Counted from the first letter of the stretch, positions 1-11,205 are shown. The stretch is 64,000 nucleotides of DNA from Branchipolynoe longqiensis (GCA_030323885.1 CM059197.1:28415178-28479177), one strand, 5' to 3'. Numbers and translations: made by a program. Notes: generated from the letters alone by a model not told the origin.

Positions 1-10
1 TCTTTTGCAG

Positions 11-296
11 GTTGAACACCAGAACAATGGTTTGCTTTTTAAATGATACAGTTAAGGGACCTTTCTTTTTTTTCCTGCTCTGTGTGGACTTCAGACATTT
101 ACGGAAAGATGCTGCAGTGAACTTCCCTGGCCACAACAAATTTACAACTGGAAAAATGTTGGTTGTATACTCTTCTACCAATTCCAACAGGCACCCATTT
201 CTAGGTAAATTCTGAGGGCATTGAGTGGGTCACTGATTGTTGTGTGCAGAATCTCAAGTTCATCACAAAAGGGCCCTGTACCAACAACAAAAACAG
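11..296 (+). CDS. Possible exon cluster of an unidentified gene
   Basis: An open frame runs from an acceptor-like site (TCTTTTGCAG, ending at 10) to a donor-like AG|GTAAAT after 204. A second acceptor with a strong pyrimidine tract ends at 94. A third short segment, 250-296, lies between TTGTGTGCAG and AG|GTAATT. Segments 11-50, 95-204 and 250-296 can be joined in one open frame, but that implies introns of only 44-45 bp, which is unusually short for a mollusc. A simple unspliced frame 12-215 is the alternative. No domain is recognised. The window edge truncates whatever lies upstream. This is inference from splice signals only; it could be chance. Confidence 0.2.
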
Positions 297-559
297 GTAA
301 TTAATTACAGTAATATATACCTTGAATTTTGTATTATGGTATTAAACTGCCCGCCCCATTGTCTATGCTACACCAGTTAATATCAACTTAGTCAACATCA
401 AAATATGATCAATAATTTACATCAGCTACAGAATACATATTCATGTTACTCATATACTGACCATACAAAAATCAACTGGCCTTCTTCAATCTAACCTATT
501 TAGAGTACCAATTACCCTTCCAGCACAAATTACCCTTTTCAAATGAATAAAAACAAATG

Positions 560-1001
560 CTATACTTGAACCTTGGTCAATGATACATGGATTTGACAGG
601 GGCGACCATCTTGCATTTTTATGCGATAGTACACAGCAATTTCTTTCCCTGAACCATATAATGTCCAAAATACACTTAACACCCCACTAAAACATAGACA
701 GTAACTTTTACAACACATTACACTATCATCTGAATGTATTTGGCCATTGCCCATTCCACAGTGCCTAGCACACATAACATGGGCATCTTTTAACTTGGTT
801 TCTGAATATATTATACAAGTTTCAAGGTTGTTAAGACATAATTTGATACAATATATACTAATAAAACGTTAGCATACCTATTTCTTTGAATACATCATCC
901 ATAAGTGTGTCAATTTCATCCATATTCACCAGTTTTCTGATCGCTAGAATTGACAAAATGGTGTCAGTGTCCCGGTTCTCTCCTTTCCATATCATGCAGA
1001 T
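560..1001 (-). CDS. Two-exon 3' end of an unidentified cysteine-rich protein
   Basis: On the minus strand, exon 878-1001 starts after TAG, stays open for 41 codons and ends at a good donor (ATAG|GTATGC). A 76-bp intron follows. Exon 560-801 starts after TATTCAG and runs to a TAG stop at 560-562. The first exon ends in phase 1 and the second restores the same frame, so the join is coherent. The first exon encodes an acidic, helix-like stretch (LVNMDEIDTLMDDVFKEI). The second encodes a cluster of Cys/His residues (CARHCGMGNG, then MCCKSYCLC), which could bind metal, followed by GSGKEIAVYYRIKMQDGRPC. No family can be named. Upstream exons were not found. It may be a cellular gene end or part of a transposon. 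The phase agreement is the main support. Confidence 0.35.
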
Positions 1002-2053
1002 CTAGCCACATTTCAATTTGAATTACAGTACTTTTATTTTGTTTGTGAACGCACTATTTGTGGTGCTATGGCTGCTTAAAAAGAACCTTTTCATAGCGTT
1101 CAGCCATGCATTCAAGTGTGATTGGAGCGCCTATTGTGCCTATTATAATGCTCAGAAATTGGGGCAGTGCATACCCATAGTGCATTTATGGTACTGTCCC
1201 ACGGGGACACCGGATCGCTAGAACCTGGATTCATCACAGTCAAGGCTTTCATGTTGAAAAAAATGTATATATATATATATATAAATTGCAGGGTGCGAAT
1301 GACAGTGTCAAGCGTCTGTAGTTAGGAAAGCTGGCGGTGGTGGCGCCAGTAGTGACATGGGAGGGGAAAGCCCGCACCAAATGATACAACAAATAGCAGT
1401 AACAAATAGAAAAGTAATAATAACTCCCTTCCGCACCCTTATACTCGCATAGTCATTATACATTACCTAAAATCCACACCAACCTACCCTATTTATTTGC
1501 TTGCCTACAAGCGGAAGCACATTCTTTTAGGCCCTAGTGGTCTGTCCTCATCCGGGTGTGTCATGCCGCACAGTTCCCCCTCCCCTGCCTCCGCCCCTGT
1601 CCTTGAGCTGCCTAAACCCAATGAGGTCAGTGGGGCAGCGGGTATCCGCGACATGGCCTAGCCCTGCAGGCATTGGTCGGTGGTAAGGGCCGTAGTGGGT
1701 TGAGTCCAGCCAGCTGATTGCAAAACACACCTACCCGTCGGCACCTAGTGAGTTGTTGAGTGGTTGAATGATTGAGTGCATGAGTAATTGATTGGGGTTT
1801 TACGTACTCGCCACTTCGCAGGTTGTGTATTGACATGGCGACTTCATAGAGCCCAGTCAGCTGATTGAAAAGCAGACCAACTCGATCCCACCCAGTGAGT
1901 GGGTCAGTGATTTAGTGCATGAGTACTTGATTGGGGTTTGACGTCCTCGCGACGCCTCAGGACGGCTATTAACAGGGCTACTTCGTAGTGCTTCCCCTCT
2001 TATCTACAGAATTACATTGCTACCGTCGCCATGAAACAATACCTCACTCATAG
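1002..2053. other. Non-coding stretch with local repeats
   Basis: No supported gene. It holds a (TA)n microsatellite at about 1264-1284. The segment at 1300-1480, ending in TTATACTCGCATA, recurs at 38810-38970 and 52930-53060. An imperfect tandem duplication of roughly 140 bp lies at 1706-1990, both copies containing GATTGGGGTTT followed by ACGT and CTCGC. Confidence 0.5.
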
Positions 2054-2312
2054 ATGAGACTGTCTCAAAAGGTGCTAAGTAATATGGGACAAAACTTTAT
2101 CCATTGTAATGATCAACATACTATCTGTTCATGCATTTGCTCAGGATAAACTGATTTGTTTTGTACATGGTGTTTCATAATCCCAATAGAATGCATATTG
2201 ATTTGATGCAAATGTCCTTGTGCTTTCAGTGTAGCCGTTTATGTGCTGGTTTGTGTCAATTGTTAAAAATGGACACAAAAAGAAGTTATAGCCTTTTGAG
2301 ACAGGCTCACAT
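2054..2312. mobile_element. MITE-like element with GAGACTGTCTCAAAAGG ends
   Basis: The left end reads GAGACTGTCTCAAAAGG and the right end, reversed and complemented, reads GAGCCTGTCTCAAAAGG. About 260 bp in total, with no coding capacity. Terminal inverted repeats of this length fit a non-autonomous DNA transposon; the superfamily is not determined. Confidence 0.55.
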
Positions 2313-2342
2313 ACTACTGCTGATACTGAACCAACCAATCCT

Positions 2343-2640
2343 TCTGCGCGGTGGCCTACTCGGTAGAGCGCGGGCCTCGCGTACGGGAGATCGGGGGGTT
2401 CGGTTCAAACCAATGATTGATACTTATCCCTTGGCGCTAGGCATTAATAGGATAGGACACGGACTGGTTACCTCAGGGTCAGTATAATATGACTGAGCAG
2501 GATTTCAAGTCATGATGCCGGCCTGACTTCCCAGTTGGACAGCACTATTAAGTCACCATGAGTGCGCACTGTTACAAGTCGGTACCCATCGTGATATGAC
2601 ATTAGATGTTGCCAGGACGTAAAACTCCAACAACAAACCA
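2343..2640 (+). mobile_element. SINE, class A
   Basis: tRNA-like head with an A-box-like GGTAGAGCGCGGGC and a B-box-like GGTTCGGTTCAAACC, then the shared body (TTGGCGCTAGGCATTAATAG, CAGCACTATTAAGTCACCAT) and the tail ATGACATTAGATGTTGCCAG followed by AAC repeats. The head carries intact-looking promoter boxes. Confidence 0.8.
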
Positions 2641-2899
2641 ATGTCGATTGGTAATGTCGATTTTCCAGGCAATGCAGCGACTTTGGATGGAGTTAGCAAG
2701 TGTTGGTGTAAATTAACTGTAAGCATATTTGGCATTACAACCAGTGGGTTGGAACTGTTTCACTCACAGTCACCCGGAGAGAGGCAGAACTGTAGGAACA
2801 TGGTTAGTTAGTTCAACACACACGCATATTTCTTCTAGATCTCCGATTGTGTACGGTAAAGCAAGGTCACCCGTGGAAACCTATACAGATCTACGACAG

Positions 2900-3093
2900 A
2901 CCGGACGTGGTGGCTGAATCGGAAGGTTGGGAGTTCGAATGCTAGCCAAGTCAAACCAATGATTTATAACATTGAGACGTGTTGCTACCTAGCACTAGGA
3001 ATTAATAGGAAAGGACAAGGACTGGCTAACACAGTATAAGGGTAATGTGAATGTGTGGGATATTGGCTCCCAGTGGGGCAGCAATATAAAGTT
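2900..3093 (+). mobile_element. SINE class A, 3'-truncated by the next SINE
   Basis: Head with GGGAGTTCGAATGC and body through CAGTGGGGCAGCAATATAAA. It stops where a second SINE head begins at about 3096, giving a head-to-tail pair. Confidence 0.7.
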
Positions 3094-3095
3094 TA

Positions 3096-3438
3096 ACCAG
3101 ACGGGATGGCCGAATGAGATAGAGCATCCGCCTCCCTTGTTTGTAGACCATGGGATCGTGGGTTCGTGTAGACCTGGTCGAGTCAAACCAATGACTTAAA
3201 AATGTATATGTGTTGCTTCCTAGCCAGGCGCTCGGCATTATTAGGATAGGGCAAGGACTGATTGGCTCAGTGTCAGGATAATGTGACTGAGTGGGATATC
3301 AGGGCATGGTGCTGATGGCCTGGTCTCCCAGTGGGGCAGCACTATAAAGTTGCCATGCGTGCGAACGGTCACAAGTCGGTACCCGTCCTGATATGACCTT
3401 AGATGTTGCTAAGACCTAACACAACAACAAAGAAACAA
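3096..3438 (+). mobile_element. SINE class A, full length
   Basis: Starts ACCAGACGGGATGGCCGAAT, contains the B-box-like GGGTTCGTGTAGACC and the whole body, and ends GACCTTAGATGTTGCTAAG plus (AAC)n. This is one of the most complete copies in the window. Confidence 0.8.
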
Positions 3439-3440
3439 CT

Positions 3441-3537
3441 GTAGAGTCGCCATGAGTATGCACTGTCACAAGTCGGTACCCGTCCTGATATGATCTTATA
3501 TATTGCTAGGACGTAAAACAACAACCACCAACAACAA
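3441..3537 (+). mobile_element. Extra SINE class A 3' end
   Basis: Repeats only the last ~95 bp of the SINE (GAGTCGCCATGAGTATGCAC to GCTAGGACGTAAAACAACAA). It directly follows a full copy, so it is either a 5'-truncated insertion or a tail duplication. Confidence 0.7.
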
Positions 3538-4077
3538 AGGTGGAATATAAAAAAACACAAGCTCCCAAAACACAAATTTGGTGTCTCTGCAATCCCTTGG
3601 GTCGGTAAAAGTGTGGGCTCAGGCTTTCTATCGACAAACTGTCTAATGGTGAAAACAAGCCTATTCAGACTTATCCATGATAGGCAGTATACATCTTCAA
3701 GCATCCTCCACTAATTAGGTCATAGGTAGAAGGATCACCCACCGTAATAACCGACCCATATTTGAACAAACTCCATAGATATTCAATGTTCATTAAGCAT
3801 TGGTGGTCATAAATGAACACATTTTTGTTTTGCATTCATTGATACACACGTAGGAATTGCTCGTCTCCCTGATCCTTGCCGTATCCTAATGATAACAAAC
3901 ACTAGGCAATGTAGGTATGCGCTTTTACTGTGTAAGGCATGAAACCCCGCCTCGGAATAATGTACTTCTCAATTACTTTCCTCAGCATAATCTAATCAAA
4001 CATTAATATAACCTACAACCATTCTCCTTGGATAGTTAGTTCTTTTCAAAACTCAGCCACCCATTCTGGTCTTTTAA
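3538..4077. other. No recognised feature
   Basis: AT-rich unique-looking sequence without supported genes or repeats. Confidence 0.4.
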
Positions 4078-4706
4078 ACCCCAGTCAGACCTCATCAGAT
4101 TGAGGAAATGGACAGAAACCGGACACTGTCTAGTGAAATATGGCAATGTACGGTTTATATATGGTATGCATCCACCGTGTCCGTTCTATCTCCGGTGGTG
4201 TCCAGCGGTGTCCGGTACAAGTTTTGAACATGCACACAACTTGTACCGGACACCGCCGGACTGACATGTATGGTTGATGTCCATTTTAAGTCGGTTTTGT
4301 CCTTTTTGTCGGTTTTGTCCATTTCATGTCCGGTACCCATCCGTTACATCTCCGGTTTGCTTCCTGCAGTGTCCATTGACGGTGCTTCGGGAATTTGGTT
4401 TGTCAGTTTTTGGCACGTCCCTGATCAGTCCGGTAGGTATTCGATTGGTGTCCGGTTGGTGTCCGGTTGGTGTCCGGTTGGTGTCCGATTGGTGTCTGGT
4501 AGGTGTCCAGTCCGTCCATTAGACATTCGGTTGGTGTCCGGTTATCGTCCGGTGGCTATTCATTAATGTACGTTCCTTGTCCATTTAGCATTCGTTTTAT
4601 CCGGTACATTTCAGTACATTTCGGTACATTTTGACACTGGACACCAACGGACTAGACAATTCTTTGTCCGTTGGTGTCATGTACTCAGTCCTGTAAGGTC
4701 TGACTC
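4078..4706. mobile_element. Word-filled inverted-end element E1 (GTCCGGT type)
   Basis: Ends are inverted: CAGTCAGACCTCA on the left and, complemented, GAGTCAGACCTTA on the right. A 10-bp direct repeat, GGTCTTTTAA, lies at 4068-4077 and 4707-4716. A hairpin with 16-bp perfect arms (GTGTCCGGTACAAGTT, 4208-4223 with 4238-4253) surrounds TTGAACATGCACAC. The rest is built from variants of GTCCGGT(TGGT), densest at 4447-4530. No coding capacity; the 82-98-codon frames here follow from the repeated word. Confidence 0.6.
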
Positions 4707-5039
4707 GGTCTTTTAACAACTAAGGTTAACTGAGGTCAGTTCTGAGATCCGCCTCCCAGCGGTTCACACCCTATACCACCAGGGGAAGGGTGCAGGGTGT
4801 GAGGGTTCCTGCTGGGGGAGGAGGGGGATGGCACTTCCTCATAATAACGCGATGCCCTAATAGGATTTACTGGTCCACATCCGCCCCCCTTTCCCATTCC
4901 AACTCCTCCTCAGATAGCATCGAGGCACAACACACAGTCCCTCTTCCGGCATCCTCCTGTGACCTCAAAATATAAATCCCTATTCCGCCTCTCTTCCGGC
5001 TCAGTCCAACCCACTTCCGGTCGGGCCCTCTTACGCTTC
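4707..5039. other. No recognised feature
   Basis: Moderately GC-rich spacer between two repeats. Nothing supportable seen. Confidence 0.4.
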
Positions 5040-5330
5040 CGGGGATGAAAGATTTCCCCGATTTCGTGGAATTCCACGATTGTTGATATTCACTGGTTAA
5101 CATTCACAGAATGTAAATAAATGATATATTATAGATATATATACATGTATATAATAGTAGTCCAAATCCCATTCTTATATGACCTTACATTTTGCTATAA
5201 CAGAAAACCCAAACAAATGAGTTGGCCATGTGACACTGCTAATCATATGGGGTGAAATCCACGGTTTAGCGGAAATTCACGGTTTGTACCAAGGTTCCGC
5301 GTTTTTTGTTGGAAACCACGTTCATCCCTG
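5040..5330. mobile_element. MITE-like repeat with GGGATGAAAG ends, copy 1
   Basis: Left end GGGGATGAAAG; right end TTCATCCCTG is its complement. Internal blocks (TTCTTATATGACCTTACATT, TTCCGCGTTTTTTG) are shared with 34169-34531, and the right-hand block also with 49344-49448. Confidence 0.6.
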
Positions 5331-5478
5331 CATCTCATCGACTTCAAATCCAGATGGCGCTCTCCATCCCACTTCCGGTTTCATTAATTTTGCAAAGTCA
5401 GATATTTGTTTTCAGTTTCTATCATAGTTTTTAGATAAATGCATTAAGTTGATCATCAGTTCTTCCACATAGATTTGA
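5331..5478. other. Spacer
   Basis: AT-rich spacer between two elements; nothing recognised. Confidence 0.3.
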
Positions 5479-6132
5479 AGTTAAAGTGTCTGTAAAACTA
5501 TGCTGGATTGAGCAACGGACAGAATCGGACAAATAATATTCTAGTCCAGTGTTATTCGGACTTGAAATGTATCGATTATGTAACGGATGGGTAACAGACA
5601 AGAAACGAATGGTAACGGATGGTAATTGTTGATAACATATCTAATGATCAACGGATAACTCAGAATACAAAAAGAACTATAACAAACGGCAAAGCACATA
5701 TAATGGATATGCAACGGACGGGAACGGACCGGAACGGACTGTAACGGACAGGAACGGACGGGAATGGATGGGAACGGACGGGAACCGATGGGAAGGATGG
5801 GGAACGGACGGGGAACGGACAGAGAACGGACGGGGAACGGTCGGGGAATGGATGTGGAAAGGACGGGGAACATACGGGGAATGGATGATAATGGATAATA
5901 ACCATATATGTCAGTCTGGCACAATCCGTTACAAGTTTTGTGCATGCTCAAAACTTGTTATGTATCGGGTGGGATATCAATGTATATCAACGGATATCAA
6001 TGGATATCAATGGATATCAATGGATATGCAACGGATATGCAATGGACACAAACTGAACTTTGCCGGATATCAACAGACTTTGTTTGGTTTCTTTCCGTTT
6101 CCCCAATCCGGTGATGTGTGACAGAGCCTTAA
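5479..6132. mobile_element. Word-filled inverted-end element E2 (GGAACGGAC / GGATATCAAT type)
   Basis: The right end, complemented, begins TTAAGGCTCTGTCACACATC and the left end begins TTAAAGTGTCTGTAAAAC. A central palindrome, ACAAGTTTTG...CAAAACTTGT, lies at 5931-5958. Left of it the filler word is GGAACGGAC, densest at 5710-5870; right of it the filler is GGATATCAAT, at 5970-6045. No gene. It matches the architecture of E1, E3 and E5. Confidence 0.6.
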
Positions 6133-6530
6133 GTGATTAACTTTGAAGGTATGTGAAGTCACAACACGCACAAGTAATCTTGCGGTGGATATCAAAATGC
6201 TGGACATCATGGGCTCACGCAATGTCAAGTTCTATTAAATGGGCATAGACATCCTTCTATGCAGTAATCAATATTTATCTAATTTGGATATGTAGAATCA
6301 AATTAGCTAAGTGTTTTGGGTTGGAAAATGTGATGCTTTCGTCAGCCTAGGCAGTTTTAACCTTTCCAAATGCATCCTGCTGTCATTCCCTTTTCTGACC
6401 TTTACTGTCGCTGTTCCGGCCATTCCCCATACTTTGGAACCCAATGTTAGAATGATTTCACTCCGACATGTTCTTGCTGCTAATTCAGTAGGACTGGTAT
6501 TAAATCACATATACTAGAGGGATTTAAGTA
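6133..6530. other. No recognised feature
   Basis: Spacer between an inverted-end element and a SINE. No supported gene. Confidence 0.35.
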
Positions 6531-7280
6531 TGTGCGCCACTAGACCGAATTGGTAGGGTGCGCGCCTTGCGTGCCGGGGAACGGGAGTTCTGCTCCCGGT
6601 CGAGTCAAACCAGTTGTAGAGTTGGTGTTCGAGTCTGTAGCTATGTAGGTAGGCTAAAGTGAAAAATAATACAGGCGGAGAGAAAGAGAGAAAGTAAAGC
6701 AAAAGTAAGAGTGTTAGAGAGTCCAAGCCCTTCTGGTTTATAATATATAGTACATGGATTCTTGGTATATGATAATGCGATTCACTCCAACCAATATAGA
6801 CGCAGCATTGCCAGTTCCTCCAATAGGGACTCAGAATTTCTGCTCACCATGACCACCAGTGGTCTGCCTACCACCAGAGCTGGTTACCCTGTACCTGCCC
6901 CCAAGCAAGGGTCAAAGCCATATATATACACAACATACATATACACACACTCTTGTCCGGCCACACAGAATAATAATGGAGGATTTCCATATGCCCCTTC
7001 TGCTGGTTATCGGAATATTTTACACAGTGACTTATCAAATTGATGCTTTTCACTTTCTTCCCCGACACTTGGCATAACTAGGATAGGGCAAGGAGTGGTT
7101 AGCTCAGTGTGAAGATAATATGACCGAGTGGGATATTGGGTCCTGGTGCTGCGGCCTGATTTTCCAGTGGGGCAGCGCTATAAAGTCGTCATGAGTGAGC
7201 ACAGTCATAAGCCAGTACCCATCTCGATATGACCGTAGGTGTTGCCAGGACGTAAAATTCCAACAACATACCAACCAACT
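6531..7280 (+). mobile_element. SINE class A interrupted by another repeat
   Basis: The head and B box lie at 6531-6616 (CTCCCGGTCGAGTCAAACCAG) and the body resumes at about 7025 (CAGTGACTTATCAAATTGAT) to the tail at 7280. The break falls within the sequence that is continuous in other copies. The intervening ~410 bp is therefore a later insertion. Confidence 0.75.
6617..7024 (+). mobile_element. Dispersed repeat R3, inserted in a SINE
   Basis: Shares a first half (tract rich in AGAGAGAAAG, then GGTTTATAAT) and a second half (ACCAATATAGACGCAGCAT, CACCAGTGGTCTGCCTACCA) with 32528-32830 on the other strand. The first half also recurs at 53060-53300. CAGT occurs at both insertion borders and may be a short target duplication. 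The class is unknown; the complement carries AATAATAAACC, a possible polyadenylation signal. Confidence 0.55.
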
Positions 7281-8439
7281 TTGTTTCAGGTGCCTATCAC
7301 AATGTCACACTGACCTTTCAAAACAAGTTTTTTCATCGCTGATCAAAGATGGTTAAATTTGTGCAAATCCCATGTTGTGATTGTAGAAGTACTAGTCAAC
7401 TTTCTTAATGTGTGACTCCTGCCATCTTACCTAGTAGGTTAATTCTCAATGGCGGAGTGAAGATTAATGTTTAGTTCTACCGATCGATCGTGTTAACTGA
7501 AAACTATAAACAAAGAAACGAAAAACCTCTTAAAACGGTTGCCAGAGAGAACAAGGTGGCCAGAGGGAAGAAATGTGCACCCTCTGTATTCTTCTGTATT
7601 TGTTATGGAATCGAACACCAAATACAGACATGCAGATTGTTGGTTTCATTACAGAATCCCCGGTCTCAAAATAGACAAACTGCGATGGCACACACTGCAA
7701 GCAATGTTACTGTTAGTGGTGAAGTCGCAGCCACCCCATCCTGTTGATTGTGCACGCCTGCGCTCTGAGGCCAGGCACCGGGTTGTGAAAGCGGCTTATT
7801 ATCAAGTCAACAAGCTACCAGCGGAGTAGCTGAACACCTATTCTGTAGATGTGTGTTTTTGTTGCATTACATTATCTTAAGATGGTACATCGCATTGTCA
7901 TTATTGGGATGCACTGATAATTTGCTTGTGAATATTACACCATTATTTATTTTGTAATACTTTGATAATAATGCAAGCTGCGATATCTGGGGCACAGCTC
8001 TTAAGGGCGGCTAGCGAAGGTAGGTTTCTTCAGGGGAAGAGGATTGGCCTATATGCAATGAAGCAGCAGAGGTTTATTATGACAATGCAATATAACAATG
8101 AGTTGATGGGTTTGGGTGTGGGCTATTGAGTAGTAGCTAGATTATTGCCATGACACGCACTCACTAAGGTAGATATTCCGATGAAAATGTGAATTAATCT
8201 CACCAGAGGAATATTTTACCTGTGTATTGAAATACCATTTCCTGCAATTCTACTAGAGTAAAATATATAGTTTACAAAATGACAGAAGGACAATTAATGT
8301 TGGGGATTGAACCACATTTTCGGCGGGGGTCTTACGGTGAAATTGATCATAGACGCATACTCTGATCAATACCCCTATCAGCAACTGTATCGTTTTCCAA
8401 TTCCCTCTACATCATCGCTACCCGAGCAGCTCGGCCTTG
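7281..8439. other. No supported gene
   Basis: Overlapping frames at 7490-7829 (85 and 96 codons) show no domain and compete with each other, so they are not called. Otherwise AT-rich unique-looking sequence. Confidence 0.35.
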
Positions 8440-8580
8440 ACCGTTGCCCACCCACAGAACCATGCCCCGCCTACCCCCACCCCCCCGACCCCGACCCCCG
8501 TACACACACACAACATCGATATCTGGGCACGTGTGACTACAACCTGCACCCCCCCCCCCCCACACACACACACTATCATA
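8440..8580. repeat. C-rich and CA-rich low-complexity DNA
   Basis: Runs of C with ACAC repeats (CCCCCCCACACACACACAC near 8551). Frames on both strands here are composition artefacts. Confidence 0.8.
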
Positions 8581-9540
8581 CAGAAATGTATCAGCACACA
8601 CACCGACATAGAACATGTCCCAACCAGCCCTCACATAGCAGACTGGACCACATGACGTATAGATAGATGTACCATCACATACCTTCACAGATCAACAGGC
8701 AAGTGAAAGAGGACACAATCACCCCACAGCAGGTTGGACCCACGAGTGAGCTGAATGCACCGGGCCAAACCATCTGTATCCATTACACACGCGCACACTC
8801 GCTCCCACTTCACGACACACCACTGGACACCACAACGTGTAGCATTGCAGCAACTCGACAGCCCCTGTCCTGACCCCCACTTCATCCACACCTCTTCTAT
8901 CCCCTCTCCGGTCTAATTAGGTCTGAAAAGAGTTCCAGGAGGGGGAAGTGGCCAGCATTTCACTTTATACCTCTTACTCCGTCTGGGTCTCCGACTCAAC
9001 GACTGGTCACCACAAAGCAAGGAGACACAGCCCTTTGACTCAACTCTCCTTATTTCTATTTCCTCTATGCTACCCTTTCTTTTTCTTTCTCTCAGGCTTA
9101 CTCCTCCCCCTGATCAAGGGAGTTGTTTGCTTGGGTGGGCCCCTTTTTGTTTTTCGCTGTCTCGCTTTGTTCTCGCTGCATAACACACCTTGTCCCATCC
9201 GTAGACACCTTGTCCCATCCGTTCCTCCTGAAACGATCAGCGACTGGACATGAGTGCACTGCTACCGCTGGACCAGAGTAATCTGGATCCGCCCCAATGA
9301 CACTTTGTTAAAATTGTTGTAAATAGATCCCGTTTCTACTACGATCCCACCTGAAGTGTAATCTTCAATCCAAAGATCGGACAGATATATCGGTGCATTT
9401 CTATATTGCTGCAGTTCTGCAGCCTGTAACCGACGCTAGGTTACGAACCACCCAAGAGTTGAGCACACTACATCACAACCACGGACACCACTATTCACAA
9501 TTCACCTTCAGTTCTCTGCCTTCCTTTGGCTTCAACGCCC
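8581..9540. other. No supported gene; short tandem duplication
   Basis: A 20-bp period tandem pair (ACACCTTGTCCCATCCGT) lies at 9185-9222. No other feature is recognised. Confidence 0.4.
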
Positions 9541-9579
9541 TCTTCTTCACCCTCAACATTACATAGCGACAATGTCTAC

Positions 9580-10600
9580 CAACCGGGTCTACAAAGTCCT
9601 CAATCCTCTCCCCCAACCTTCCCTCCTCCTCTCCTCCCATTCTCTTCCCCTTTTCCTCGCGTCCTCTCCTCCTCCTCTGCTTCTCCGCTCCTCCCCTCCT
9701 CCCCTCCTCCTTCTCCCCTCCTCCCCTCCCCCTCCCCTCCTCTCCTCTTCCCCTCCTCTCCTCCTCCCCTCCTCCCCTCCTCCCCTCCTCCCCTCCTCCC
9801 TCCTCCCCTCCTCCTCCCTCTCCCCTCCTCCCCCCTCCTCCCCTCCTTCCCACCTCTCATTCCCTCCTTCTTTCCTCGTCTCTTTCTTCCCTCCTTCCGT
9901 CTTTCCTGCTTTCTCCCCCAGGCCTGTTCTGTCCGTACTCTTCCACGTACCCTCCCCTCTTCCCCACCTTTCTTATTGCTGTCCTTTTCCTTTGCCCGTT
10001 ATTACCTCCTTCTTCTCCTCACTTCTCCTTCCCCTGTGTTCCTCTCCAACTCTTTGGCCTCCTCCCCATCTCTCGTTCTGTCCTCCGGCCCTCCTGCCCT
10101 CTTCCTCCTGCCCTCCTCCCGTCCTATCCTTTTCCCTCCCTCCGCTTCTTCCCTCCCCCCTTCTCCCCTCGCCTCCTCCCCTTCTCCCGTTCTCCCCTCC
10201 GCCACAGCTCCAGTTCGCCACTCCTCCCTTTTCCCCTACTGCCCTCCTCCCCTCCTCCCCTCTTCCTGTCCTGCCATCCTGCTCGCCTCCATTCCTCCCC
10301 TCCTTCCCTAATCCTCTATCCACCTCTCTCCACCCCACCCCTCTCCTCCGCCCCTCCACACCCTTCCTCTACTCTCGTCTGATCTCCTCTGCTCGCCTCT
10401 GCTGTCCTCTGCTCTCCTCTGCTCTCCTCTGCTCTCCTCTGCTCTTGTCTGCTCTCGTCTGCTCTCATCTGCTCTCGTCTGCTCTTGTCTGCTCGCCTCT
10501 GCTGTCCTCTGCTCGCCTCTGCTCTCCTCTGCACTCCTCTGCTATCCTCTGCTCTCCTCTGCTCCCCATTCCGTCACCTCCTGTCACCCGTCACGCAGTG
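9580..10600. repeat. Polypyrimidine tract 1
   Basis: About 1 kb in which the + strand is almost only C and T, built from CTCCTCCCCT-like units. The long proline/serine-rich (+) and glycine/arginine-rich (-) reading frames through it are artefacts of having no A- or G-rich stop codons. The - strand is a polypurine strand with many G runs. Confidence 0.9.
10374..10563. repeat. 10-bp tandem array CTCTGCTCTC
   Basis: About nineteen head-to-tail copies of a 10-bp unit with variants (CTCGTCTGCT, CTTGTCTGCT), embedded at the end of the pyrimidine tract. Regular period by direct reading. Confidence 0.9.
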
Positions 10601-10890
10601 CTTCCCCTTCGCCTTGCCCACACTGTTCCCGTTGCCCACTCCCTTCGACAAACGCCCTTATCGCCATCCTTCAGGCGACCACCGACGTCAATGATTGGCT
10701 GAGCGCTGCACGAACGCGCCCATTGATGTTTAATTGTGCATAGCGTGGTATGTGGATGCCCCACTGTCGCACTCCTACACAGGCACTGACACTCCAGACG
10801 TGGGGTTTGGATGCTGACTGACAGCGCGGGTGAGATAGCAAAGGGTGCGGTTTTGAGTGACCCTGTGCTGTTAAGGGCGGGTCATTACTG
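10601..10890. other. No recognised feature
   Basis: Spacer between the pyrimidine tract and a SINE. Confidence 0.3.
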
Positions 10891-11205
10891 GAGCCGGATG
10901 CAATGGCCAAATGGGTAAAGCACTGGCTTTTCAAGGCAGCCGTCGGGTGGTTCAGTTCCTGACTGAGTCAAAGCGATTGCTGGCAAAACTCACACGTTGC
11001 CTGGTGTTCCGCCTGACTAGCCTAGGCCAAGGACGGGTTGGCTTAGTGCCAGCAATCTTTCCACCCAGTGGGATATCAGATCATGTTCCCGATGGTCTTA
11101 GAGTAGCGCAGCACTATAACGTCGCCTTCTGTGTGCACTGTCACGAGTCAGTACCAGTGCTGATATGAGCTCAGCAGTTGCTAGGACGTGAAGCCCAAAT
11201 AAAGC
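10891..11205 (+). mobile_element. SINE class A, diverged
   Basis: Head with GGCCAAATGGGTAAAGCACT, body AGGCCAAGGACGGGTTGGCT, and tail TGCTAGGACGTGAAGCCCAA. Many substitutions, so an old copy. Confidence 0.65.

Noticed and set aside
2161..2487. A 108-codon gene
   Set aside because: The frame crosses from a MITE into a SINE head.
4068..4716. GGTCTTTTAA as a certain target duplication of E1
   Set aside because: The repeat is exact, but on the left it is separated from the inverted end by four bases, so it is recorded only as a direct repeat.
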